From positions 24,016 through 88,015 of the forward strand of contig JAFYJN010000099.1 of NCBI GenBank assembly GCA_017538105.1: 64,000 nt of DNA. Direction: 5' to 3'. The translations under genes and the position numbers were made by a program. Shown here piece after piece: positions 16,432 to 24,091 of the stretch. The notes below the pieces were generated by a model. That model worked only from the letters and a program-made list of their open reading frames with translations. It had not been told where the DNA came from and made no database searches. Positions within the stretch are counted from its first letter, which is position 1. Each line of letters opens with the position of its first letter. The stretch comes from Prevotella sp. Lineage in GTDB: Bacteria; Bacteroidota; Bacteroidia; Bacteroidales; Bacteroidaceae.

Positions 16432-17165
16432 AAGAATCCCTGCCTCTTCAACGCTTTCAACAGCGTGGCCGACATGGCCTCGTTGTCTTTCTTCGTATAA
16501 CGGCAGTCGGTGAACACCTGGGCCAGCGTTTGTTTGCCATTCTCTTTGACAAAAGCTTGGTTCTCCGCCAACTGTTCCTTATCGTGATAGAAAGCGTCGA
16601 TCAGCTCCGCAGAATAGTCGCGGTAGGTCTCTTCATGCACAAAGGACTCCACATCCAGACGGTCGCTCAATGCTGGCTCCTCGGCGGGCCATCCCACGGT
16701 GAGCGTGGCTACGGGCATCACCAACTGTGGCAATCGCAACACATCGATAATTGTATCGGGCATGTAGACGGTGGTGCCAAGATAGCAATAGCCCAACCCC
16801 TCCTCATCGGCCAGGTTGCAAAAAGTCTGGGTGAACAGCAAAGCGTCAGTGGCGGCGTTGATGAAACTGAGGAAATTGCCGTAGCCGGGATTGGCCTCGC
16901 GTTCTTCGCACCAGCGGGTGGTGCGACGGAAGTCGGCGCAAATGGTGAGCACCACGGGCGCACCCTCTACCATAGGCTGGTGGAAATGGGCGGGAGCCAA
17001 GGCGGCTTTCTGCTCTTTTGAACGGGTAACAACCACGCTGTACAACTGTAGGTTGCCCATGGTCTGCGTGCGCGAAGCCAAAGCAAACAGGCGGTGCAGC
17101 AAGTCGTCGCTCACCTCACGGTCGGAATAACGACGGATAGTCCGGCGGGTCTCAAGGTTCTTCAT
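16422..17165 (-). CDS. Nitroreductase family FMN-dependent NAD(P)H oxidoreductase
   Basis: 247 residues. The start RRTIRRYSDREVSDDLLHRLFALASR is the classic nitroreductase FMN-binding opening, and GLGYCYLGTTVYMPDTI in the middle corresponds to the second FMN-contacting part. The family (NfsA-like) reduces nitro compounds, quinones or flavins with NAD(P)H; the physiological substrate is unknown. In Bacteroides a similar gene is, as I recall, near nrdJ and dnaA, which fits the order here. It probably starts from the -7 element on the minus strand at 17244-17251. Confidence 0.88.
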   Translation of the reverse strand: MKNLETRRTIRRYSDREVSDDLLHRLFALASRTQTMGNLQLYSVVVTRSKEQKAALAPAHFHQPMVEGAPVVLTICADFRRTTRWCEEREANPGYGNFLSFINAATDALLFTQTFCNLADEEGLGYCYLGTTVYMPDTIIDVLRLPQLVMPVATLTVGWPAEEPALSDRLDVESFVHEETYRDYSAELIDAFYHDKEQLAENQAFVKENGKQTLAQVFTDCRYTKKDNEAMSATLLKALKRQGFLED

Positions 17166-17233
17166 CTGTTGGCTAATTAAGTTTTAAAAGGTTAAAAAAC
17201 CACTCTTTTCTTGGCCATGCAAGCGAAATGGTG

Positions 17234-17251
17234 TATTTTTGTGCAAATATA
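17234..17251. promoter_or_regulatory. Back-to-back divergent -7 elements
   Basis: TATTTTTG (17234-17241, plus) and TATATTTG (complement of 17244-17251, minus) are separated by two bases and form an imperfect palindrome. The plus promoter serves the lipoprotein at 17270, with TTG at 17211-17213 as -33, 20 bases upstream. The minus promoter serves the nitroreductase; its -33 element is not clear. The two polymerases would compete for the same DNA. Confidence 0.5.
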
Positions 17252-17269
17252 ATAAATAATTAGATAAGA

Positions 17270-17836
17270 ATGAAAAAAATCTTCTCTTTTGTGCTCATGG
17301 CGCTGCTCTCGATGTTTACCATTGCTTGTGGCGATGATGACCCAACAGGCAACCCTGATGATTATGGTATGTCGTTTCCCAAATCCTATGTGGTGGACTA
17401 CCATGTCAAGGCAAACGATTTCGACAATACTTCAGATGTGGCTGGGCTGCGCGTGAAATATTATGATGCCAACGGCAACATCCAGCAAGAAGACCTTACC
17501 ACCGGGGAATGGACAAAACAGGTGGCGTTCACTATCGGCGAAGAAACAAAAATCGGAATGCGTGCGGAATGGGTGCTCAAATCGCACGAAGAGATAAATG
17601 CGGCAGAGAAAGATGAATACGACCTCACCCTCGACATCACTTCACTCTATGTATGCGAGAAACGCAACGGTACTACCGTCACATCGACGTTCTTCAGCAA
17701 ACAAAACGTATTTACCAACGGAAAGGTGTCAAAAGATAAACTTCTCGAACTGACGGGCAATCCTCATTCTTCTTTCCTCTTCGTATTTAAAACACTCGAC
17801 AACGGAGCCGTCATCTCATCCGAAGAATCTTTCTAA
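17270..17836 (+). CDS. Predicted lipoprotein, function unknown
   Basis: 188 residues: signal peptide and lipobox MKKIFSFVLMALLSMFTIAC followed by GDDDP, so it is a probable lipid-anchored envelope protein. The body has a DxNG-like turn (YYDANGNIQQEDL) and a beta-rich pattern, with no family that I recognise. Start, lipobox and acidic tail match the protein at 15745-16317, which hints at distant paralogy or only a shared export signal. It is followed by 319 bases without a gene (17837-18155). Confidence 0.75.
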   Translation: MKKIFSFVLMALLSMFTIACGDDDPTGNPDDYGMSFPKSYVVDYHVKANDFDNTSDVAGLRVKYYDANGNIQQEDLTTGEWTKQVAFTIGEETKIGMRAEWVLKSHEEINAAEKDEYDLTLDITSLYVCEKRNGTTVTSTFFSKQNVFTNGKVSKDKLLELTGNPHSSFLFVFKTLDNGAVISSEESF

Positions 17837-17855
17837 GACACAAGAACAAATATTC

Positions 17856-18008
17856 CGACACATGGACACATGAACTTTTTTCGACACATGGACACATGAA
17901 CTTTTTTCCCGACACATGAATACATGAACATATATGTTCTTTTGTTCCTTTGTCTAAATGATATATGTCCCTTTGTTCTTATGTCTAAATCTTTTGTCCC
18001 TTTGTCAA
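17856..18008. repeat. Mirrored repeat array around a palindrome, family J
   Basis: Two exact, adjacent 26-bp units (17856-17881 and 17882-17907: CGACACATGGACACATGAAC plus a T run), then a decayed third unit. The perfect palindrome GAACATATATGTTC follows at 17926-17939, and then the array runs in reverse sense (TTGTTCCTTTGTC, ATGTCCCTTTGTTC, TTTGTCCCTTTGTC). The array is therefore roughly symmetric about 17932. Confidence 0.8.
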
Positions 18009-18050
18009 ATTCAATCAACTGAAAATTAAGGACAAAGAATAAAGTTCTCC

Positions 18051-18098
18051 TTTTTGGAAAACTTTTCCATAAAAAATCACGGAAAAGTTTTCCAAAAA
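18051..18098. promoter_or_regulatory. Double palindrome upstream of nrdJ: operator or hairpin
   Basis: GGAAAACTTTTCC (18056-18068) and GGAAAAGTTTTCC (18081-18093) are each palindromic around a central base and are also reverse complements of one another. With the flanking T5/A5 they form an 18-bp stem with a 12-base loop, followed by an A7T7 tract. The centres are 25 bp apart. It lies about 27 bases upstream of the nrdJ -7 element, where a regulator could bind; it does not look like the NrdR box. Alternatively it ends transcription arriving from the left. Confidence 0.6.
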
Positions 18099-18124
18099 AA
18101 TTTTTTTATCCCATCATAAGTTCG

Positions 18125-18132
18125 TAACTTTG
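18125..18132 (+). promoter_or_regulatory. -7 promoter element for nrdJ
   Basis: TAACTTTG fits TAnnTTTG, 23 bases before the ATG at 18156. This leaves a leader of roughly 18 nt, too short for a cobalamin riboswitch, and none is seen. Confidence 0.65.
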
Positions 18133-18155
18133 TAACCTATTTTCATTACTACATC

Positions 18156-20714
18156 ATGGAAAATCTACAGACATATACTTATGATGAGGCTACGAAAGCC
18201 TCTCTCGACTATTTCGCTGGCGACGAATTGGCGGCACGCGTGTGGGTCAACAAATATGCGATGAAAGACTGCTTCGGGAAAATCTATGAAAAGTCACCCG
18301 AAGACATGCATCGCCGTATTGCTAACGAGATAGCAAGGATCGAGAAGAAATACAAAAATCCCCTTTCCTATGACGAGATTTTCGCGCTGCTCGACCATTT
18401 CCGTTACATCATCCCGGCAGGAAGCCCGATGACGGGCATTGGCAACGACTTCCAGGTGGCGTCGCTGTCCAACTGCTTCGTCATAGGTCTTGACGGTAAT
18501 GCCGACTCCTACGGAGCTATCTTGCGCATCGACGAGGAACAGGTGCAGTTGATGAAACGTCGTGGCGGGGTGGGGCACGACCTTTCGCATATCCGTCCCA
18601 AAGGGTCGCCGGTGAACAACTCGGCACTCACCAGCACGGGACTGGTGCCCTTCATGGAACGCTACAGCAATTCCACGCGCGAAGTGGCGCAGGATGGTCG
18701 CCGCGGGGCGCTCATGCTCTCCGTGAGCATCAAGCATCCCGACAGCGAGGCGTTTATCGATGCGAAGATGACGGAAGGTAAGGTGACGGGAGCTAACGTA
18801 TCGGTGAAAATCGACGACGAGTTCATGCAGGCGGCCATCGACGACAAGGAATACCTGCAGTCGTTCCCCATCACACCTGGAAAACACGAGGTGGAAAAGA
18901 CCATCAGCGCACGACAGCTATGGGAGAAAATCGTTCACAATGCATGGAAAAGTGCTGAACCGGGCGTCCTCTTTTGGGATACCATACTCAGGGAGAGCAT
19001 TCCCGACTGTTACGCAGACTTAGGATTCCGGACGGTGTCGACAAACCCGTGTGGGGAGATACCGCTGTGCCCCTATGACTCATGCCGGTTGCTGTGCGTC
19101 AACCTTTATTCGTATGTGGCCAATCCCTTCACCAAAGAGGCTTATTTCGATTATGATCTGTTCCGTAAGCATGTGGCCATGGCGCAGCGCATCATGGACG
19201 ACATCGTTGACCTTGAACTCGAGAAAATCGAGAAGATCATGGAGAAAGTCAAGGTTGACCCGCAAAACGAAGAGGTGAAAGAGGCGGAATACCACCTGTG
19301 GGAGAAAATACTCGATAAGAGTGGCAAAGGAAGGCGTACGGGTGTGGGTATCACTGCCGAGGGCGACATGATAGCGGCCATGGGATTACGCTATGGCACA
19401 CAGGAGGCGACGGATTTCTCTGTCAATGTTCACCGCACGCTGGCTTTGGCGGCCTATGGCTCTTCAGTGCAGATGGCGAAGGAAAGAGGGGCGTTCGCTA
19501 TCTATGATGCCAAACGTGAGGAGAAGAACCCGTTCATCCTCAGGCTGAAAGAGGCGAGTCCGCAACTCTATGATGATATGGTGAAATACGGACGCCGCAA
19601 CATCGCATGCCTCACCATAGCGCCCACGGGAACGACAAGCCTAATGACACAGACCACTAGTGGCATTGAACCGGTGTTCATGCCGGTGTATAAGCGCAGG
19701 AGAAAGGTGAACCCGGGCGACACGAACGTGCACGTCGACTTTGTCGACGAGGTGGGCGATTCCTTCGAGGAATACATCGTTTACCATCCCAAATTCCTGG
19801 AATGGATGAAAATCAACCACATTGATACGGAAAAACGGTATTCACAGGAAGAAATCGATGAACTGGTGGCCAACTCACCGTATAATAAAGCCACGGCAAA
19901 CGATGTCGATTGGCTCATGAAGGTGCGCATGCAAGGAGCCATCCAGAAGTGGGTTGACCATTCCATCAGCGTCACGGTCAATCTGCCCAACGATGTCGAC
20001 GAGGAACTGGTGAACAGACTGTATGTCGAGGCATGGCGCTCGGGATGCAAGGGATGTACCATCTATCGCGATGGAAGCCGTGCAGGTGTGATGGTGGCAG
20101 TCGATGAGAGAAAAAAGGAGAAGAAGGAAGAAGAACTGCCTTCGCCGCCTTGCCAACAGCCGGAGGTGACGGAGAAAAGACCGCAGACGTTGGAGTGCGA
20201 CGTGGTACGCTTCCAGAACAACAAGGAGAAATGGGTGGCTTTCGTGGGACTGCTCAACGGCTACCCCTACGAGATATTTACGGGTCTGCAGGATGACGAG
20301 GAGGGCATCGTGCTCCCCAAGACGGTGACGAAAGGCAAAATCATCAAACAAACGAACGAGGATGGAACGCACCGTTATGACTTCCAGTTCGAAAACCGAC
20401 GGGGATACAAAACAACCGTTGAGGGGTTGAGCGAGAAATTCAATCCGGAATATTGGAACTATGCCAAACTTATCTCGGGGGTGTTACGCTATCGCATGCC
20501 CATCGACCATGTCATCAAACTGGTGAGCTCGCTCCAACTCAAGAATGAGAGCATCAACACCTGGAAAAACGGTGTGGAGAGGGCTCTGAAGAAATATGTC
20601 GTTGACGGAACCGTGGCTAAGGGCATGGTCTGCCCTAACTGTGGACAGGAGTCGCTCGTCTATCAGGAGGGATGCCTCATCTGCAAAAACTGCGGTGCCT
20701 CACGCTGCGGGTAA
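18156..20714 (+). CDS. nrdJ: Adenosylcobalamin-dependent ribonucleotide reductase (class II)
   Basis: 852 residues; makes deoxyribonucleotides using adenosylcobalamin as radical source, so it works without oxygen. Visible family marks: ASLSNCFV near residue 106 (first active-site Cys), the NPCGEIPLCPYDSC block near 297, and IAPTGTTSLMTQTTSGIEP near 490. The C-terminal tail has four CxxC-type cysteines (CPNCGQ and CKNCGASRCG), as in NrdJ proteins with a zinc-ribbon-like end. A Lys/Glu-rich hinge lies at about 650-675. It is preceded by a striking double palindrome and its own promoter. folB follows 49 bases later. Confidence 0.95.
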   Translation: MENLQTYTYDEATKASLDYFAGDELAARVWVNKYAMKDCFGKIYEKSPEDMHRRIANEIARIEKKYKNPLSYDEIFALLDHFRYIIPAGSPMTGIGNDFQVASLSNCFVIGLDGNADSYGAILRIDEEQVQLMKRRGGVGHDLSHIRPKGSPVNNSALTSTGLVPFMERYSNSTREVAQDGRRGALMLSVSIKHPDSEAFIDAKMTEGKVTGANVSVKIDDEFMQAAIDDKEYLQSFPITPGKHEVEKTISARQLWEKIVHNAWKSAEPGVLFWDTILRESIPDCYADLGFRTVSTNPCGEIPLCPYDSCRLLCVNLYSYVANPFTKEAYFDYDLFRKHVAMAQRIMDDIVDLELEKIEKIMEKVKVDPQNEEVKEAEYHLWEKILDKSGKGRRTGVGITAEGDMIAAMGLRYGTQEATDFSVNVHRTLALAAYGSSVQMAKERGAFAIYDAKREEKNPFILRLKEASPQLYDDMVKYGRRNIACLTIAPTGTTSLMTQTTSGIEPVFMPVYKRRRKVNPGDTNVHVDFVDEVGDSFEEYIVYHPKFLEWMKINHIDTEKRYSQEEIDELVANSPYNKATANDVDWLMKVRMQGAIQKWVDHSISVTVNLPNDVDEELVNRLYVEAWRSGCKGCTIYRDGSRAGVMVAVDERKKEKKEEELPSPPCQQPEVTEKRPQTLECDVVRFQNNKEKWVAFVGLLNGYPYEIFTGLQDDEEGIVLPKTVTKGKIIKQTNEDGTHRYDFQFENRRGYKTTVEGLSEKFNPEYWNYAKLISGVLRYRMPIDHVIKLVSSLQLKNESINTWKNGVERALKKYVVDGTVAKGMVCPNCGQESLVYQEGCLICKNCGASRCG

Positions 20715-20726
20715 AAGCGAAATCCC

Positions 20727-20762
20727 CCTGGAATCTCCTAGATTTCCCTAGAATCCCCTAAA
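20727..20762. repeat. Simple repeat, family I type (CCCCTAGAATC)
   Basis: AATCCCCCTGGAATCTCCTAG-like units fill the nrdJ-folB gap, similar in style to the CTAACTCCCC array at 55818-55886. Confidence 0.5.
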
Positions 20763-20763
20763 A

Positions 20764-21150
20764 ATGAAAATACTCTCCAGCCATATCTCCCTGAAAAACG
20801 TGCGCTTCCACGCACGCCATGGTGTGATGTCCCTGGAGCGCACCGTCGGTGCCGACTTCACCGTCAACCTGACCGTCAGCACCGACCTGTCAAAAGCGGC
20901 CGACAGCGACAATGTTGACGATACGGTCAACTACGCCATTCTTTACGATATCCTGCACGAGGAGATGAACATCCCCTCACAACTGCTCGAACATGTGGCG
21001 GCACGCGTGGCACGGCGCATCTTGGAGAGGTTCTCTCACGTGAAGACCGTCGACATCGAAATCACCAAATGCAACCCGCCTATGCAGGCTGACTGTGATG
21101 GCGCGGCGGTGAGAATGGTGTTTGAACAATCTTCTCTTGGTAAAGCGTGA
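20764..21150 (+). CDS. folB: Dihydroneopterin aldolase
   Basis: A 128-residue FolB, the folate-pathway enzyme that cleaves 7,8-dihydroneopterin to 6-hydroxymethyl-dihydropterin and glycolaldehyde. The N-terminal ISLKNVRFHARHGVMSLERTVGADF pattern (FHARHG with a nearby acidic residue) and the end VDIEITKCNPPMQADCDGAAV (K and P of the active site) are typical. Length is normal. It lies between nrdJ and the amidase gene; nucleotide and folate needs are related, but co-transcription is only inferred. Confidence 0.9.
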   Translation: MKILSSHISLKNVRFHARHGVMSLERTVGADFTVNLTVSTDLSKAADSDNVDDTVNYAILYDILHEEMNIPSQLLEHVAARVARRILERFSHVKTVDIEITKCNPPMQADCDGAAVRMVFEQSSLGKA

Positions 21151-21194
21151 TTCTTAAAAATCGCTAATCATAAGGCTTTTGGGAAAAGATTCGC

Positions 21195-21202
21195 TATTTT
21201 TG
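21195..21202 (+). promoter_or_regulatory. -7 promoter element for the amidase gene
   Basis: TATTTTTG fits TAnnTTTG, 22 bases before the ATG at 21225. Confidence 0.5.
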
Positions 21203-21224
21203 CAAAATAATAATAAATAAGGTA

Positions 21225-22562
21225 ATGGGTAAACGCCTACTAACCATTCTGGTGATTTGTTTCTCCGTCATGGCCGTCGCCGTGGCAGGGGACAAAAAGT
21301 TCGTACTCGTCATCGACGCGGGACATGGTGGCCATGACCCAGGGGCGAAAGGGGCGGTGGCCTATGAGAAGAACATCAACCTCAAGGTGGCGCTGGCATT
21401 CGGACAATACGTCGAGCGCAACTGCCCAGACGTGAAGGTAATCTACACCCGTAAGACGGATGTGTTCATACCGCTGAACGAAAGGGCGGCCATCGCAAAC
21501 CGCAACAAGGCTGACCTGTTCATCTCCATACACTCCAACGCGTTACCGGCTGGGAAAATATCCCGAGGGTTCGAGACATATACATTGGGTATGCACCGCG
21601 CCGCCGACAACCTGGAGGTGGCAAAACGCGAAAACTCTGTCATCCTCATCGAACAGAACTATAAACAGCGATATGCTGGCTTCGACCCAAGGTCATCGGA
21701 AAGCTATATCATGTTCGAACTGATGCAAGACAAGAACATGGCCAACAGCGTGGAACTGGCGAAAATGATACAACGGGAGGCTTGTGCCCTCTCAGGACGT
21801 CAGAACAAAGGGGTGCACCAGGCGGGATTCCTCGTGCTCAGGGCGACGTCGATGCCCAGCTGCCTCATCGAACTGGGGTTCATCTCCACGCCCGACGAGG
21901 AGCAGTACCTCAATTCGGCCACAGGACAGGACCAACTGGCGCACGGTATCTTCAACGCTTTCGTGAAATATAAAAACAAGTATGGCAGTGGACAGGCAGT
22001 GGCGATGACAAGTCAGACAGCAACACCGGCACCTGAGTCGTCATCGACAAAAACTTCGCGGTCGTCACGCTCGTCGAAACGGAAAGGTGAACAGTCTGAA
22101 CAACAACCTGCGCAACAACAATCAACCCCACAACAAACAACTCCCCAAACCTCACAGCGTTCTACGAGGCAACAATCAACGCCACAACCTTCACAGCGCT
22201 CTACGAGGCAACAAACAACGCAGCAGCAGTCTCTTGCCTCTTCTGTTGAACCACTCACACCCTCGACAAATCAGCCTTCTTCCTCCAGCGCTGGTCTGCC
22301 GGTGTTCAAAGTGCAGATACTGTCAAGCAATCGGTCGCTCCGTCCGGGTAGCGCCCAATTCCAAGGTGTGGAAAATGTGGAGGCGTATGCTGAAGGGGGA
22401 AGCATCAAATATACTGTGGGGGCGTCTACCGACTATAACGAGATGGCGCGACTGCGCCGCTCTCTGCTCGACAAATTCCCTGAAGCCTTCGTCGTCGCCT
22501 TCTTGAATGGAGAGAAAATAGATGTCAATGAGGCGATACGCCTCTTCCGAGAAAAAAGATAA
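21225..22562 (+). CDS. N-acetylmuramoyl-L-alanine amidase (Amidase_3)
   Basis: 445 residues. The signal peptide is about 1-21 (ILVICFSVMAVAVA). The Amidase_3 domain spans about 25-250 with zinc and catalytic motifs IDAGHGGHDPGAKG, the Glu in YEKNINLK and ISIHSNA; it cuts the amide between MurNAc and the stem peptide. Then comes a Ser/Thr/Gln-rich linker at about 265-350 with repeated SQRSTRQQ units, encoded by a partly duplicated CACAGCG-TCTACGAGGCAAC DNA word. The last 85 residues (VFKVQILSSNRSLRPG...) resemble a SPOR-like peptidoglycan-binding domain. Probably a periplasmic cell-division or wall-turnover enzyme. The next gene, an MCE protein, is on the same strand 88 bases on. Confidence 0.92.
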   Translation: MGKRLLTILVICFSVMAVAVAGDKKFVLVIDAGHGGHDPGAKGAVAYEKNINLKVALAFGQYVERNCPDVKVIYTRKTDVFIPLNERAAIANRNKADLFISIHSNALPAGKISRGFETYTLGMHRAADNLEVAKRENSVILIEQNYKQRYAGFDPRSSESYIMFELMQDKNMANSVELAKMIQREACALSGRQNKGVHQAGFLVLRATSMPSCLIELGFISTPDEEQYLNSATGQDQLAHGIFNAFVKYKNKYGSGQAVAMTSQTATPAPESSSTKTSRSSRSSKRKGEQSEQQPAQQQSTPQQTTPQTSQRSTRQQSTPQPSQRSTRQQTTQQQSLASSVEPLTPSTNQPSSSSAGLPVFKVQILSSNRSLRPGSAQFQGVENVEAYAEGGSIKYTVGASTDYNEMARLRRSLLDKFPEAFVVAFLNGEKIDVNEAIRLFREKR

Positions 22563-22601
22563 CAATTCAAATACAGAATTCACAATTGCCTGCAAGATGG
22601 T

Positions 22602-22633
22602 TCCCTTCCCTTGGGGAGGGGAGAGGGGTGGGT
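22602..22633. repeat. REP-like palindrome, family E (copy 2)
   Basis: CCCTTCCCTTGGGGAGGG and a GAGGGGTGGGT tail, in the amidase-MCE gap. Confidence 0.75.
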
Positions 22634-22649
22634 AAAACTTCCAATCTAA

Positions 22650-23570
22650 ATGAACAAAATAAGCAACGAAATAAAAATCGCATTGGTGGCCATCGTGGGA
22701 ATCATTGTGCTCTTCTTCGGCATGAATTTCCTCAAGGGAATCCACCTGTTTTCCAACAATAATTCTTACTTCGTGGAGTTCGACAAAATTGATGGATTGT
22801 CAAATTCCAGTCCCGTTATGGCCAACGGATTTAAGGTGGGTGTTGTGAGAAGCATCAATTTCGACTATTCGGGAGAAAAGGGAATCGTGGCGGAACTCGA
22901 CATCGACAAAGAACTGAAGATTCCCAAGGGATCCACCGCGGCCATATCCAGCGATCTGCTCGGAAATGTGAAACTCAACCTCATCATGTCAAAGGAAAAG
23001 ACGTACCTCAAACCGGGAGATATGTTGCAGGGACATTATGATGACGGAGCCCTCGGCGAAGTGAAGAAAATGGTCCCTACACTGCAACAGATGATGCCGA
23101 AGGTGGACTCTATACTAGCCAGTGTCAACAATATTCTGGCCGATCCGCATATCCAGGGCATATTGAACAACGCATACGACGTGACGGGCAACCTGCGCTC
23201 TTCAACTGCTGAACTCACATCGCTCATGGGGGATGTGAAGACGCGTATGCCAGCGCTCTTCGACAAGGCTGGGGGAGTGCTCGACAATACTTCCCAAATG
23301 ATGACCAACGCGGGTAAAGTGACTGACCAATTGGCTCAGTCCGACTTCCAGGGAACGCTGGCCAAACTCGACGCCACAGTGGGACAGATGCAGGAACTGG
23401 CGCAGAAACTGAATTCCAACCAAGGGTCGCTGGGAAAACTCATGAATGATAACGGACTCTACGAAAACCTTAACGCTACCATGCAACAGGCTGACTCGCT
23501 GCTTATGGACCTCCGACAGCACCCCAAACGCTACGTCCACTTCTCTCTTTTCGGCAGAAAAGACAAATGA
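22650..23570 (+). CDS. MlaD/MCE family protein
   Basis: 306 residues. An N-terminal membrane anchor (ALVAIVGIIVLFFGMNFL, about 10-28) is followed by an MCE domain (about 38-115, with the family-like pattern LSNSSPVMANGFKVGVVRSI). A long helical C-terminal part then has heptad-like spacing (LAKLDATVGQMQELAQKLNS). MCE proteins form rings that carry phospholipid between inner and outer membranes with an ABC transporter. The MlaE/MlaF partner genes are not in the window, so the transporter must be encoded elsewhere. Confidence 0.87.
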   Translation: MNKISNEIKIALVAIVGIIVLFFGMNFLKGIHLFSNNNSYFVEFDKIDGLSNSSPVMANGFKVGVVRSINFDYSGEKGIVAELDIDKELKIPKGSTAAISSDLLGNVKLNLIMSKEKTYLKPGDMLQGHYDDGALGEVKKMVPTLQQMMPKVDSILASVNNILADPHIQGILNNAYDVTGNLRSSTAELTSLMGDVKTRMPALFDKAGGVLDNTSQMMTNAGKVTDQLAQSDFQGTLAKLDATVGQMQELAQKLNSNQGSLGKLMNDNGLYENLNATMQQADSLLMDLRQHPKRYVHFSLFGRKDK

Positions 23571-24091
23571 TGGTTCACCATGATTTGCCCCCAAAGGCCA
23601 CCTTCTCGAGCTCCTCGGAAGGGGTAGAAATGGACAAAAAGCACCCAACATCCTCGAATTCAACAGGATATATAAAAGGTAAAAATCCTTTACAAAATTT
23701 GATTTAAAAAAATATTCAAAAGTGGACGTAATTTAGAATTGTTCTAAATAATAAAAAATGTGTTTTCCACTTTATCAATTCGTTGCAAATTGTTGATAAT
23801 AAAAAAGATAAAGCAATTGAAATTAGGTTGAACAAGGCTTTTACCAAAAATTGAAAATATTGATGTAAATTTTTGATTTTCAGGAGGTTGTAAAAATGCA
23901 AATCGTAGTGTCGTGGCTTGTTTGTCCTATCTTTCATAAAGTACCATCAACGTGTGATTTACGAGTTTCTGCTGATTGAATACTAAAAAGCGGATTTTGT
24001 CCTCTGAGAAAAAAAAACGAAATTTGCACTCGTTAAACTAACAACAGTTCTGATACCGTCTCTTTAGACCTTCTATTTAACTACTAGGTGA
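23571..24091. other. AT-rich gap upstream of dnaA, possible origin region
   Basis: 521 bases without a gene. From about 23690 the DNA is strongly AT-rich. TGTTGATAA at 23791-23799 differs by one base from the standard DnaA box TGTGGATAA, and TTTTCCACT near 23764 is a poorer match. A perfect box cluster is not seen, so an origin here is a possibility only. Confidence 0.3.

Noticed and set aside
17837-18155. Cobalamin riboswitch before nrdJ
   Set aside because: The leader after the predicted promoter is only about 18-25 bases and no B12-box word is seen.
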